From positions 1-35,634 of the forward strand of contig CALBGO010000014.1 of NCBI GenBank assembly GCA_937894585.1: a stretch of 35,634 nucleotides of DNA. The letters are read 5' to 3'. This stretch comes from an uncultured Eubacterium sp. (GTDB lineage Bacteria; Bacillota; Clostridia; Peptostreptococcales; Anaerovoracaceae). The notes beneath the pieces were generated by a model that saw nothing but the letters and a program-made list of their open reading frames with translations, searched no databases and was not told the DNA's origin. This document shows, piece by piece, positions 7,504 through 15,493 of this stretch. Position 1 is the stretch's first letter, and every line of letters starts with the position of its first letter. The position numbers and the translations under genes were made by a program.

Positions 7504-7683
7504 CTACAGTTCTTCTACAGTAACAAGATGCGCTACCTTTGCTACAGCCCCGCGAGTTGCAGGTGTGTCAGCCAGTTCGACGCTTTTATGCATCTTCTTC
7601 AGTCCTAAAGCTTCAACAACTTTTCTCTGCTTAGGGGAAGCGCCGATTGTACTTTTTGTTAATGTGATTTTTAACATAGCCAT
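7504..7683 (-). CDS. rpmD: 50S ribosomal protein L30
   Basis: This short gene translates to 59 residues starting MAMLKITLTKSTIGASPKQR and continuing KVVEALGLKKMHKSVELADT, a clear match to bacterial L30. It is easily missed because of its size. GGAGG lies about 8 nt before the ATG and the stop is TAG. It sits between rpsE (14 nt upstream) and rplO (20 nt downstream), the standard position. L30 is a small peripheral protein of the large subunit. Confidence 0.96.
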   Translation of the reverse strand: MAMLKITLTKSTIGASPKQRKVVEALGLKKMHKSVELADTPATRGAVAKVAHLVTVEEL

Positions 7684-7697
7684 ATTGTACTTCCTCC

Positions 7698-8201
7698 TTA
7701 TCCTAAGATTTCTTCAGGCTTTTTGCCTCTGAGTTTTGCAACCTTTTCAACAGTCATCAGGCTCTTAAGACCTTCTAAAGTTGCGTAAGCCATATTTCCA
7801 GTGTTGCTGGAACCGATGGACTTCGCTCTGACATCCTTGATACCTGCAGCTTCCAGTACTGTTCTTACAGATGAACCTGCGATAACTCCGGTACCCTGTG
7901 CAGCCGGCATCAGTAATACTCTGCCTGCGCCGAAAACACCGATGTTTCTGTGTGGTATAGTTGTTCCTACAGTCGGAACATATATTAAATTCTTCTTTGC
8001 ATCTTCTGTTGCTTTTCTTACCGCTTCAGGAATTTCCTGCGCTTTTCCAAGACCAACGCCTACGTAGCCGTTGCCGTCGCCGACAACTACTGTAACGCTG
8101 AATCTCATGTTTCTACCGCCCTTAACAGTCTTGGCTACGCGTCTGATGTTGACGATAGTTTCTTTTAAGTCCAGCTTGGATGCATCAATGATATTACGCA
8201 T
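7698..8201 (-). CDS. rpsE: 30S ribosomal protein S5
   Basis: The 167-residue protein has the N-terminal double-stranded-RNA-binding-like domain (VKGGRNMRFSVTVVVGDGNG, then YVGVGLGKAQEIPEAVRKA) and the C-terminal S5 domain (GTGVIAGSSVRTVLEAAGIKD). S5 contributes to decoding accuracy and to the mRNA entry channel. AGGAGGAG precedes the ATG. It lies between rplR and rpmD. Confidence 0.97.
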   Translation of the reverse strand: MRNIIDASKLDLKETIVNIRRVAKTVKGGRNMRFSVTVVVGDGNGYVGVGLGKAQEIPEAVRKATEDAKKNLIYVPTVGTTIPHRNIGVFGAGRVLLMPAAQGTGVIAGSSVRTVLEAAGIKDVRAKSIGSSNTGNMAYATLEGLKSLMTVEKVAKLRGKKPEEILG

Positions 8202-8217
8202 TCCTTATCTCCTCCTG

Positions 8218-8583
8218 TTAGAATTTTAATCCGCCTTCGCGAGCGCCGTCAGCTAATTCCTTTACTCTTCCGTGATACAGGAATCCGCCTCTGTCAAAAG
8301 CAACAACTTCAATTCCTTTTGCCAGTGCTCTCTTTGCGATTGCTTCACCGACTTTCTTTGCAGCTTCCTTGTTTCCGCCGTAACCGATTTCAGCTTTCAG
8401 TTCTTTGTCTAAGGAAGATGCGGAAGCTAATGTAACCTTGTTTACGTCATCGATAATCTGACAGGAAATATTCTTATTAGATCTGTAAACGCAAAGTCTA
8501 GGTTTCTCAGGAGTTCCGGATAAATTTTTTCTGACTCTTTCGTGTCTCTTGACGCGTCTGTCGTTTCTGCTTTCTTTTGCCAT
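8218..8583 (-). CDS. rplR: 50S ribosomal protein L18
   Basis: The 121-residue protein matches L18: a basic N-terminus (RRVKRHERVRKNLSGTPEKPRL), the CVYRSNKNISCQIIDD strand and the C-terminal AFDRGGFLYHGRVKELADGAREGGLKF. L18 binds 5S rRNA with L5. It sits between rplF and rpsE with short spacers of 18 and 16 nt. Confidence 0.97.
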   Translation of the reverse strand: MAKESRNDRRVKRHERVRKNLSGTPEKPRLCVYRSNKNISCQIIDDVNKVTLASASSLDKELKAEIGYGGNKEAAKKVGEAIAKRALAKGIEVVAFDRGGFLYHGRVKELADGAREGGLKF

Positions 8584-8601
8584 TTTACTTCACTCCTTTC
8601 T

Positions 8602-9144
8602 TTATTTAGCTCCAGCTTTTCCTTCTTTTCTGCGGATAACTTCGCCGTCGTACTTAATACCCTTGCCTTTGTACGGTTCAGGCTGTCTCCATGCTCTGAT
8701 GTTAGCAGCATAGTTTCCGATCAGCGCTTTGTCGATACCCTTTACGATAACGGTTGTTGCATCTGGAACTTCTGTTGTGATGCCTTCAGGGTCTTCCATT
8801 TCTACAGGATGGGAGAATCCTAAGTTCATAACCAGAGTTTTGCCTTTTTTCTCTGCTCTGTAGCCGACACCTACTAACTGGAGTTTCTTTTCGTAACCTT
8901 CTGTTACGCCGACTACCATATTGTTTACCAGAGTTCTTGCCAGACCGTGCTGAGATCTGTGTTCTCTTGCATCGGAATTTCTGGTGAATAAAATTTCGTT
9001 TTCTTTTACTTCTATGTTGATTAACTTGCTTACCTGTTCCTGCAGCTGACCCTTCGGGCCTTTTACAGTTACTAAGTTGTTTGCATCTACAGTAACCTCT
9101 ACGCCGGCAGGAAGTGCAACAGGTCTATTACCTATTCTTGACAT
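8602..9144 (-). CDS. rplF: 50S ribosomal protein L6
   Basis: The 180 residues contain the two tandem L6 domains and the C-terminal signature VIVKGIDKALIGNYAANIRAWRQPEPYKGKGIKY. L6 lies near the factor-binding centre of the large subunit. The N-terminus MSRIGNRPVALP is typical, and the gene keeps its place between rpsH and rplR. Confidence 0.97.
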   Translation of the reverse strand: MSRIGNRPVALPAGVEVTVDANNLVTVKGPKGQLQEQVSKLINIEVKENEILFTRNSDAREHRSQHGLARTLVNNMVVGVTEGYEKKLQLVGVGYRAEKKGKTLVMNLGFSHPVEMEDPEGITTEVPDATTVIVKGIDKALIGNYAANIRAWRQPEPYKGKGIKYDGEVIRRKEGKAGAK

Positions 9145-9159
9145 TTCAATTACCTCCTA

Positions 9160-9558
9160 TTACCATACATAACAGATTACTTCGCCGCCAACTCCCAGCT
9201 CTCTTGCTTTCTTGTCGCTGATTACGCCTTTGGAAGTGGAAACGATGGCGATACCCAGACCGCCCAGTACCTTAGGTACTTCGTTAGCCTTAGCGTAAAC
9301 TTTCAGACCAGGCTTTGAAATCTTCTTAATTCCAGTGATAACTCTTTCTTTGTTTGCACCGTACTTCATCTGTACTTTGATGATGCCCTGCTTGTTGTCT
9401 TCGATAACTTCGAATCCATTGATGTAGCCCTCTTCCAGTAAGATCTCTGCGATGGATCTTTTGATTTTTGACGCAGGGATTTCTACGGTTTCGTGACCTA
9501 CAGTATTGGCATTTCTGATTCTTGTCAGCATATCTGCTATCGGATCTGTCATTGTCAT
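9160..9558 (-). CDS. rpsH: 30S ribosomal protein S8
   Basis: The 132 residues begin MTMTDPIADMLTRIRNAN and end with the S8 signature (STSKGVISDKKARELGVGGEVICYVW). S8 binds the central domain of 16S rRNA and in Gram-negative bacteria is the feedback regulator of the spc operon. AAGGAG lies 10 nt before the first ATG; a second ATG two codons later is less well placed. The 199-nt gap to rpsN upstream is abnormally long and full of hairpins. Confidence 0.96.
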   Translation of the reverse strand: MTMTDPIADMLTRIRNANTVGHETVEIPASKIKRSIAEILLEEGYINGFEVIEDNKQGIIKVQMKYGANKERVITGIKKISKPGLKVYAKANEVPKVLGGLGIAIVSTSKGVISDKKARELGVGGEVICYVW

Positions 9559-9602
9559 TACAGTATATCTCCTTTTCTCTTGCGCGGTTCGAAGCCCTAA
9601 CC

Positions 9603-9671
9603 CGATTTGTGAAACAAATCGTTGGTAGGTCTCGTGCGAGAATTCCCCAAAACTTGTTTTGGCTTGGAATT
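9603..9671. other. Cluster of hairpins in the rpsN-rpsH gap
   Basis: Three inverted repeats lie in a row. CGATTTG/CAAATCG has a 5-nt loop at 9603-9621. TCTCG/CGAGA is at 9629-9640. AATTCC plus CCAAAAC pairs with GTTTTGG plus GGAATT at 9641-9671. They fill a 199-nt space where related bacteria have almost none. No promoter or reading frame is convincing here. The AATTCC/GGAATT ends recall the AATTCCC/GGGAATT hairpins of the infA-rpmJ gap. Confidence 0.6.
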
Positions 9672-9757
9672 TACCGCCAAAGACTCTATCAAATAGACAT
9701 ATATTACGGCTTACCGGCTTCGCCTTCGCACTGATTTAACGAATTCTTAATTACTTT

Positions 9758-9943
9758 TTACCAGCTTGCTTTTCTTACGCCCGGGATTTCACCTTTGTAA
9801 GCAAGTTCTCTGAAGCAGATACGGCAGATGCCGTATTTCTTTAATACAGAGTGAGGTCTTCCACACAGTCTGCATCTTGTGTATGCGCGAGTGGAGTACT
9901 TCGGTTTTCTCTGCTGCTTTACTTTGAGAGATGTTTTAGCCAT
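9758..9943 (-). CDS. rpsN: 30S ribosomal protein S14, zinc type
   Basis: The 61-residue protein is the short zinc-binding (C+) S14, with CRLC and CRIC cysteine pairs flanking RPHSVLKKYG and the C-terminal ELAYKGEIPGVRKASW. S14 sits in the small-subunit head. It follows rplE by 14 nt and is separated from rpsH by 199 nt of structured non-coding DNA. Confidence 0.97.
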   Translation of the reverse strand: MAKTSLKVKQQRKPKYSTRAYTRCRLCGRPHSVLKKYGICRICFRELAYKGEIPGVRKASW

Positions 9944-9957
9944 CTTGTCCTCCTATC

Positions 9958-10500
9958 TTACTTCTCAAACGGCATACCCAGAAGTTCCAGCAGAGCTGCA
10001 GCTTCTTCGTCAGTCTTAGCCGTAGTTGTAAATACAATGTTCATACCTTTGATTGTGTCAACATCATCATAGTTGATTTCCGGGAAAATGAGCTGTTCCT
10101 TGATACCCATGGAATAGTTTCCTCTTCCGTCGAAGGAATTCTTGCTGACACCCTTGAAGTCTCTTACTCTTGGAAGAGAGATATTGAAGAATTTGTCAAC
10201 AAATTCGTACATGTTGTCTCCTCTCAGGGTAACTTTTGCTCCAACCGGCATGCCCTGTCTTACTTTGAAGTTTGCGATGGACTTCTTAGCTTTTGTTGTT
10301 ACAGGTCTCTGACCGCTGATTAAACCCAGTTCTTTCACTGCGGTTTCCAGAATCTTAGCATTTTCTTTTGCTTCGCCAAGACCCATATTTATAGTAACCT
10401 TTACAAGTTTAGGTACTTCCATTACATTTTTGTACTGGAACTTTTCCTGTAAAGCCGGGAATACTTTTTCTTTATAAGTTTCTCTTAATCTTGCTGTCAA
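9958..10500 (-). CDS. rplE: 50S ribosomal protein L5 (TTG start)
   Basis: The 180-residue protein matches L5 (MTARLRETYKEKVFPALQEK at the start, KSIANFKVRQGMPVGAKVTL and LPRVRDFKGVSKNSFDGRGN in the middle, FTTTAKTDEEAAALLELLGMPF at the end). L5 binds 5S rRNA and bridges to S13. The start is TTG, supported by GGAGGAG 6 nt upstream and by the correct N-terminal length. The weak start codon may lower its translation relative to neighbours. Confidence 0.96.
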   Translation of the reverse strand: MTARLRETYKEKVFPALQEKFQYKNVMEVPKLVKVTINMGLGEAKENAKILETAVKELGLISGQRPVTTKAKKSIANFKVRQGMPVGAKVTLRGDNMYEFVDKFFNISLPRVRDFKGVSKNSFDGRGNYSMGIKEQLIFPEINYDDVDTIKGMNIVFTTTAKTDEEAAALLELLGMPFEK

Positions 10501-10517
10501 AATCGTCTCCTCCTTTC

Positions 10518-10823
10518 TTAGTCAATTACAGCGCCGGTTTTTCTGTTGACTCTGACTTTCTTGCCGCCGTCAACTTTATAACCGATTTTTACTGCTTCTT
10601 TTGCCTTCGTGTCGTAGAACATTACATTGGAAGCATCGATAGGTCCTTCAAGGTGCTTGATTTCAGCCTTTTCGGTTCTTGTCTGCTTCTGGTGCTTTGT
10701 CTGAATGTTCACACCTTCAACGACTACTCTGTTTTCTTTCGGCATTGCTCTCAGGACTTTGCCTGTTTTGCCTTTATCTTTACCAGTAATTACGATTACT
10801 GTGTCGTCTTTTTTTATACGCAT
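10518..10823 (-). CDS. rplX: 50S ribosomal protein L24
   Basis: The 101-residue protein begins with the KOW motif (MRIKKDDTVIVITGKDKGKTGKVL) and continues with the L24 body (NIQTKHQKQTRTEKAEIKHL). L24 initiates assembly of the large subunit near the tunnel exit. It lies between rplN and rplE with gaps of 15 and 17 nt. Confidence 0.97.
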   Translation of the reverse strand: MRIKKDDTVIVITGKDKGKTGKVLRAMPKENRVVVEGVNIQTKHQKQTRTEKAEIKHLEGPIDASNVMFYDTKAKEAVKIGYKVDGGKKVRVNRKTGAVID

Positions 10824-10838
10824 CTTGTTAACACCTCC

Positions 10839-11213
10839 CTACAGTACTTCCGGTGCCAAGGACACAATCTTCATAAAGCCCTTATCTCTGAGCTCTCTTG
10901 CAACCGGTCCGAAGATACGGGTTCCTACCGGACTCTTGTCTTCTTTATCTTTAATGATTACCGCAGCGTTCTGGTCGAATTTCACATAGGAGCCGTCAGC
11001 TCTTCTTGCGCCCTTCTTGGTTCTTACTACTACAGCCTTAACAACATCGCCTTTTTTTACGACGCCGCCTGGTGTTGCTTCTTTAACAGCACAAACGATT
11101 ACATCACCGATATTCGCATACTGACGGGAAGTACCGCCCAGAATACGGATACATAAAAGTTCTTTTGCACCTGAATTGTCAGCAACTCTTAATCTTGTTT
11201 CTGTCTGAATCAT
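10839..11213 (-). CDS. rplN: 50S ribosomal protein L14
   Basis: The 124-residue protein has the L14 beta barrel with MIQTETRLRVADNSGAKE, the basic loop VRTKKGARRADGSYVKFD and the C-terminal RIFGPVARELRDKGFMKIVSLAPEVL. It contacts the small subunit at an intersubunit bridge. It follows rpsQ by 14 nt. Confidence 0.97.
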   Translation of the reverse strand: MIQTETRLRVADNSGAKELLCIRILGGTSRQYANIGDVIVCAVKEATPGGVVKKGDVVKAVVVRTKKGARRADGSYVKFDQNAAVIIKDKEDKSPVGTRIFGPVARELRDKGFMKIVSLAPEVL

Positions 11214-11227
11214 GATCTGGTGCCTCC

Positions 11228-11488
11228 TTATTTAACTTTCTCTACGATGTTTACAAGTCTCCATCTCTTGTCCTTGGACAGAGGTCTTGTTTCCATAATT
11301 CTAACTTTATCGCCGATCTGGCATTCGTTGTTCTCATCGTGAGCCTTCACCTTCTTGGTTCTCTTAACGGCTTTACCGTAAAGGGAATGTCTTACGAAGT
11401 CTTCGATTGCAACAACTACAGTCTTATCCATCTTATCGCTTACCACGATGCCGACTTTAGTCTTTCTTCTGTTTCTTTCAACTGCCAT
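11228..11488 (-). CDS. rpsQ: 30S ribosomal protein S17
   Basis: The 86-residue OB-fold protein shows the S17 features GIVVSDKMDKTVVVAIEDFV, KRTKKVKAHDENNECQIGD and ETRPLSKDKRWRLVNIVEK. S17 is an early 16S-binding assembly protein. It sits 18 nt after rpmC. Confidence 0.97.
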   Translation of the reverse strand: MAVERNRRKTKVGIVVSDKMDKTVVVAIEDFVRHSLYGKAVKRTKKVKAHDENNECQIGDKVRIMETRPLSKDKRWRLVNIVEKVK

Positions 11489-11506
11489 AATTCACATCCT
11501 CCTTTC

Positions 11507-11710
11507 TTAAGCCTGAACCTTTTCCAGTTCTTTTTCTCTTATGATAGTTTTTACTCTCGCAATGTCTCTTTTTACTTCTCTCATTTTAACAGGGTTTTCA
11601 AGCTGACCTGTCACATGCTGGAATCTTAAGTTGAACAGTTCTTTTTTCATCTTTTCCAGCTCGCCGGTGAGCTCGATTTCTGTCATTTCTCTCATTTTCT
11701 TCAATTCCAT
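11507..11710 (-). CDS. rpmC: 50S ribosomal protein L29
   Basis: The 67-residue helical protein has the L29 signature (ELTGELEKMKKELFNLRFQH, then the RVKTIIREKE helix). L29 borders the exit tunnel and helps form the docking site for trigger factor and SRP. Its ATG overlaps the rplP stop in a TAATG, so the two are probably translationally coupled. Confidence 0.96.
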   Translation of the reverse strand: MELKKMREMTEIELTGELEKMKKELFNLRFQHVTGQLENPVKMREVKRDIARVKTIIREKELEKVQA

Positions 11711-12141
11711 TATGCTTCACCACCCTCTGCTACATTTTCCTTGATGGCAAACTTACATTTAACAGGCAACTTGTGCATAGCAAGTCTCATCGCTTCTCTT
11801 GCCTGCTCTTCTGTTACCCCTTCAATCTCAAACATTACTCTGCCAGGTTTAACAACTGCTACCCAGTATTCAGGAGCACCTTTACCGGAACCCATTCTTA
11901 CTTCAGCAGGTTTCTTAGTTACTGATTTGTGCGGGAAAATTTTGATATATACTTTACCACCTCTTTTGATGGAACGGGTCATCGCAATACGAGCCGCTTC
12001 AATCTGATTGGAGGTGATCCAACCACATTCCTGTGATACAAGACCGTATGCACCGTAAGTAATTGTATTACCTTTGGTTGCTACGCCTTTCATTCTACCT
12101 CTGTGAACTCTTCTGTGTTTAACGCGCTTTGGCATTAACAT
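11710..12141 (-). CDS. rplP: 50S ribosomal protein L16
   Basis: The 143 residues begin MLMPKRVKHRRVHRGRMKGV and carry the L16 blocks TYGAYGLVSQECGWITSNQI, RIAMTRSIKRGGKVYIKIFP and MGSGKGAPEYWVAVVKPGRV. L16 shapes the A-site tRNA pocket. The first of two close ATGs (12141) has GGAGG 9 nt upstream and is preferred. Its stop overlaps the rpmC start by one base. Confidence 0.97.
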   Translation of the reverse strand: MLMPKRVKHRRVHRGRMKGVATKGNTITYGAYGLVSQECGWITSNQIEAARIAMTRSIKRGGKVYIKIFPHKSVTKKPAEVRMGSGKGAPEYWVAVVKPGRVMFEIEGVTEEQAREAMRLAMHKLPVKCKFAIKENVAEGGEA

Positions 12142-12167
12142 GGCTTTGTTCCTCCTTTCTCTATGGC

Positions 12168-13034
12168 TTATTCTTCAGTGGTTTCAACAGCTTCTACTGC
12201 TGCTTCCACCTTCGGTTCTTCTGCTTTCGGAGTCTTTCTGACTCTTGGGTTTACTGCCTTAGGGGCTTCCGGACGACCGTTTCTGTCATTTCTTCTTCTG
12301 TCACCGCGACCGTTTCTGTCATTTCTTCTTCTGTCGCCGTCTTTTCTGCCTCTTCTTTCTCTCTTTTCACGCTTTTCTTCGCGAACCGGGCTCTGTAATC
12401 CACCGTCTAAAATTTCGCCGTGGTTGATCCATACTTTAACGCCGATTTTACCGTAAGTGGTGTCTGCTTCCGCAAAACCATAGTCAATGTCAGCTCTTAA
12501 AGTGTGAAGAGGAACATTACCTTCGCTGTATTTTTCGCTTCTTGCGATTTCAGCGCCGCCCAGTCTGCCGGAGCACAGAACTTTGATACCTTTTGCATTT
12601 GCTTTCATAGTTCTGCCGATTGCCTGCTTCATAGCTCTTCTGAAGGATACTCTTCTTTCCAGAGCCTGTGCAATGCTTTCTGCTGTCAGCTGTGCGTCCA
12701 GTTCGGTTCTTCTGACTTCTTCGATGGAAATTTCCACTTCCTTCTTAGTCATTTTAACCAGAGCAGCTTTCAGTTCATCAACACCGTTTCCTGCTCTTCC
12801 GATTACCATACCCGGTCTTGCAGTCAGTACGATGACTCTGATCTTGTTTTCTGCGGCTCTTTCGATTAAAACCTTGGAAACGCCTGCAGCGTATAATTTT
12901 TTCTTAACATATTCTCTGACTTTATTATCTTCAACCAGCATGTCTGCAAAGTTATTTTTGTCTGCATACCATTTGGAATTCCAGTCTTTGATTACGCCCA
13001 CTCTTAATCCGTGCGGACTTACTTTCTGACCCAT
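12168..13034 (-). CDS. rpsC: 30S ribosomal protein S3 with a long charged C-terminal extension
   Basis: Residues 1-210 are a normal S3: MGQKVSPHGLRVGVIKDWNS, a type II KH domain with the GRAG loop at 79-82, and the C-terminal domain ending VKVWINHGEIL. S3 forms part of the mRNA entry channel. The protein then continues for about 78 residues. The first part is strongly basic and includes the tandem duplication GDRRRNDRNGR (residues 233-243 and 244-254). The last part is acidic and alanine/glutamate-rich (about 270-288). The total of 288 exceeds the usual length of about 220. The extension is in frame and followed directly by rplP, so it is real coding sequence. Confidence 0.97.
   Translation of the reverse strand: MGQKVSPHGLRVGVIKDWNSKWYADKNNFADMLVEDNKVREYVKKKLYAAGVSKVLIERAAENKIRVIVLTARPGMVIGRAGNGVDELKAALVKMTKKEVEISIEEVRRTELDAQLTAESIAQALERRVSFRRAMKQAIGRTMKANAKGIKVLCSGRLGGAEIARSEKYSEGNVPLHTLRADIDYGFAEADTTYGKIGVKVWINHGEILDGGLQSPVREEKREKRERRGRKDGDRRRNDRNGRGDRRRNDRNGRPEAPKAVNPRVRKTPKAEEPKVEAAVEAVETTEE
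12273..12338 (-). repeat. 33-bp tandem duplication inside rpsC
   Basis: Two adjacent 33-bp units encode GDRRRNDRNGR twice in the C-terminal tail of S3. The DNA copies are nearly identical, which points to a recent in-frame duplication or ongoing slippage. The tail may vary in length between strains. Confidence 0.85.
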
Positions 13035-13051
13035 TCAATGAACCTCCTATC

Positions 13052-13387
13052 TTAATCTCTTTCCTTCAGAGTCACGCCTACATGGCTGGATCTCTTCAGA
13101 ATGATTGATGCTCTACCTTGTGAACCGGCTCTCCATCTTTTCATTGTAGGGCCCTGATGAGCATATACTTCTGCAACATATAAATTATCCGGATTCATAT
13201 CAAAGTTGTTTTCTGCGTTTGCTGCAGCTGATTTAACAACCTTTTCCACGATTTCCGCACCTTTTCCCGGTGTGAATTTCAGAATTGTCAATGCCTCGTT
13301 TAAGTCCTTGCCTCTAACCAGGTCAGTTACCGGCTTCAGCTTGATAGGAGACATTCTGACATATTTTGCAACTGCTTTTGCTTCCAT
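13052..13387 (-). CDS. rplV: 50S ribosomal protein L22
   Basis: The 111-residue protein has the L22 markers YVRMSPIKLKPVTDLVRGKD and the C-terminal hairpin that lines the exit tunnel (GPTMKRWRAGSQGRASIILK). It lies between rpsS and rpsC with gaps of about 17 nt. Confidence 0.97.
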   Translation of the reverse strand: MEAKAVAKYVRMSPIKLKPVTDLVRGKDLNEALTILKFTPGKGAEIVEKVVKSAAANAENNFDMNPDNLYVAEVYAHQGPTMKRWRAGSQGRASIILKRSSHVGVTLKERD

Positions 13388-13403
13388 TTTCTATCTCCTT
13401 TTC

Positions 13404-13682
13404 TTATCTTACTTTAGATGACTTGTCTGCAGCATGACCTTTGTAAGTTCTGGTTGGAGCAAATTCTCCAAGTTTATGTCCTACCATATCTTCTGTAATA
13501 TATACAGGAACATGTTTTCTTCCATCATGGACTGCAATCGTGTGGCCTACCATCTGAGGGAAAATTGTAGACGGTCTGGACCAGGTCTTGATAACTTTCT
13601 TTTCGTTTGCTTCGTTCATTGCTTCGATAGCTCTCAGAAGCTTAACCTCTACGAAAGGACCTTTTTTAAGTGATCTACTCAT
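13404..13682 (-). CDS. rpsS: 30S ribosomal protein S19
   Basis: The 92-residue protein begins MSRSLKKGPFVEVKLLRAIE and contains TWSRPSTIFPQMVGHTIAVH and MVGHKLGEFAPTRTYKGH, the S19 signature. S19 sits in the small-subunit head near S13. It follows rplB by 17 nt. Confidence 0.97.
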   Translation of the reverse strand: MSRSLKKGPFVEVKLLRAIEAMNEANEKKVIKTWSRPSTIFPQMVGHTIAVHDGRKHVPVYITEDMVGHKLGEFAPTRTYKGHAADKSSKVR

Positions 13683-13699
13683 TTATCCGTGCTCCTTCC

Positions 13700-14533
13700 T
13701 TATTTCTCATTTCTTCTCTTTACGATATACTGATTTGAAGCCTTGTTCTTCTTTCTTGTCTTGTAGCCAAGAGCAGGTTTACCCCAAGGTGTAACAGGGC
13801 TCTTACGGCCGATCGGGGATCTGCCTTCACCACCGCCGTGTGGGTGGTCATTCGGGTTCATAACGGAACCTCTTACGGTAGGTCTCCAGCCCATATGTCT
13901 CTTTCTGCCTGCTTTACCGATCTGGATGTTTGCGTGGTCAGCGTTGCCCACTTCTCCGATGGTGGCTCTGCACTGAATCAGAACTTTTCTAACTTCTCCG
14001 GAAGGAAGTCTTACCTGTGCGTATTTATCTTCTTTCGCCATCAGCTGTGCGGCGTTTCCTGCGGATCTTGCCAGCTGTCCGCCTTTGCCCGGCTTTAATT
14101 CGATGTTGTGAATCATAGTACCAACCGGAATGTTGGCAATCGGAAGTGCGTTTCCGACTTTGATGTCAGCTTCCGGACCGGAGTAAATTACATCTCCGAC
14201 CTTGAGCTTTTCAGGAGCGATGATGTATCTCTTTTCACCGTCTGCGTAAACCAGCAGCGCAATGTTTGCACTTCTGTTCGGATCGTATTCGATGGTCTTT
14301 ACAGTTGCCGGAATATCGTCCTTGTTTCTCTTGAAGTCGATGATTCTGTATTTAGGTCTTGTGCCGCCGCCTCTGTGTCTAACGGTGATCTTACCTCTAA
14401 CATTTCTTCCTGCGTGCTTTTTCAGAGTGACTGTCAAAGATTTCTCAGGCGTTTTCGCTGTGATTTCTTCGAAAGTAGAAACCGTCATGCCTCTCTGTCC
14501 AGGAGTCGTTGGTTTATATTTTTTAATTCCCAT
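13700..14533 (-). CDS. rplB: 50S ribosomal protein L2
   Basis: The 277-residue protein has the L2 RNA-binding core (GRNVRGKITVRHRGGGTRPK, YRIIDFKRNK) and the C-terminal signature containing the conserved histidine (VMNPNDHPHGGGEGRSPIGR, KSPVTPWGKPALGYKTRKK). L2 helps join the subunits and supports the peptidyl transferase centre. It stands between rplW and rpsS. Confidence 0.97.
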   Translation of the reverse strand: MGIKKYKPTTPGQRGMTVSTFEEITAKTPEKSLTVTLKKHAGRNVRGKITVRHRGGGTRPKYRIIDFKRNKDDIPATVKTIEYDPNRSANIALLVYADGEKRYIIAPEKLKVGDVIYSGPEADIKVGNALPIANIPVGTMIHNIELKPGKGGQLARSAGNAAQLMAKEDKYAQVRLPSGEVRKVLIQCRATIGEVGNADHANIQIGKAGRKRHMGWRPTVRGSVMNPNDHPHGGGEGRSPIGRKSPVTPWGKPALGYKTRKKNKASNQYIVKRRNEK

Positions 14534-14551
14534 TCGTAGCTACCTCCTATA

Positions 14552-14842
14552 TTAGAGACCCTGGAAGAACTCGATTTCTTTGCTTGCGTCAGTCAGGGTT
14601 ACGATTGCTTTCTTATAGCCTGCTGTTCTGCCCATGGTTCTTCCCATTCTCTTGATTTTACCGTCAATGTTCATGATGTTAACTTTCTTAACTTCAACAC
14701 CAAAGATTTCTTCAACTGCTAATTTAACCTGAGTCTTGTTAGCGTCTGTTGCAACTTTGAATGTGTACTTTTTTTCCTGTGCCTGATCCATGCTCTGTTC
14801 GGAGATAACCGGCTTGATAATTACGTCGTATGCGCTTCTCAT
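14552..14842 (-). CDS. rplW: 50S ribosomal protein L23
   Basis: The 96-residue protein matches L23 (DVIIKPVISEQSMDQAQEKK, YTFKVATDANKTQVKLAVEE, FGVEVKKVNIMNIDGKIKR). L23 forms the main docking site at the tunnel exit. Its ATG overlaps the rplD stop in a TAATG, suggesting translational coupling. Confidence 0.97.
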   Translation of the reverse strand: MRSAYDVIIKPVISEQSMDQAQEKKYTFKVATDANKTQVKLAVEEIFGVEVKKVNIMNIDGKIKRMGRTMGRTAGYKKAIVTLTDASKEIEFFQGL

Positions 14843-15465
14843 TATAAGTACACCTCCTCAATTTTTTCAATCGCTTCTTTTGTTACGATGAAGCTGTTGT
14901 GGTTTACGATTTCGTAAACGTTCATAGTTCCTACAAGAGCAGTTCTTACTCCCGGGATATTAGCTGCGGAACGAACTACGTTTTCGTCCTTTTCAGCTGT
15001 AACGATTAAAGCTTTTTTACCAGCCTTGATGTTCTCCAGAACCTTTACCATTTCCTTAGTTTTAGGAGCATCAAATTTCAGTTCGTCTAATACGATGATT
15101 TCTTTATCTAATACCTTTGCGGAAAGAGCGGACTTCAGAGCCAGTCTCTTTAACTTCTTAGGTACTGCATATCTGTAATCTCTTGGCTTCGGTGCGAAAG
15201 CGATACCGCCTCCAACCTGTGAAGGGTCAGTTGTGGAACCCTGTCTGTGACGACCTGTTCCCTTCTGTCTGAAAGGCTTTCTTCCGCCTCCTCTGACTTC
15301 GCCTCTGGTCTTTGCGGACTGAGTGCCCTGTCTCTGATTTGCCAGATAGTTCACAACTACTGCGTGAACAGCGTTTTCGTTCGGTTCAATTCCGAAAATT
15401 TCGTCTTTCAGCTCAATTGTTCCGGCTTCAGCTCCGGCCATGTTAAGCATTGTTACTTTTGCCAT
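14842..15465 (-). CDS. rplD: 50S ribosomal protein L4
   Basis: The 207 residues include the long basic loop that enters the exit tunnel (RQGTQSAKTRGEVRGGGRKP, FRQKGTGRHRQGST) and the globular fold. In gamma-proteobacteria L4 regulates the S10 operon through its leader. Whether it does so here cannot be read from sequence, though the rpsJ leader is highly structured. It overlaps rplW by one base. Confidence 0.97.
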   Translation of the reverse strand: MAKVTMLNMAGAEAGTIELKDEIFGIEPNENAVHAVVVNYLANQRQGTQSAKTRGEVRGGGRKPFRQKGTGRHRQGSTTDPSQVGGGIAFAPKPRDYRYAVPKKLKRLALKSALSAKVLDKEIIVLDELKFDAPKTKEMVKVLENIKAGKKALIVTAEKDENVVRSAANIPGVRTALVGTMNVYEIVNHNSFIVTKEAIEKIEEVYL

Positions 15466-15493
15466 TTCGTGCTTCCTCCTTTCTGAAGTCTAT

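Noticed and set aside
9585..9605. GGTTCGAAGCC resembling a tRNA T-loop
   Set aside because: The flanking bases do not form a T-stem or acceptor stem and no anticodon arm is found.
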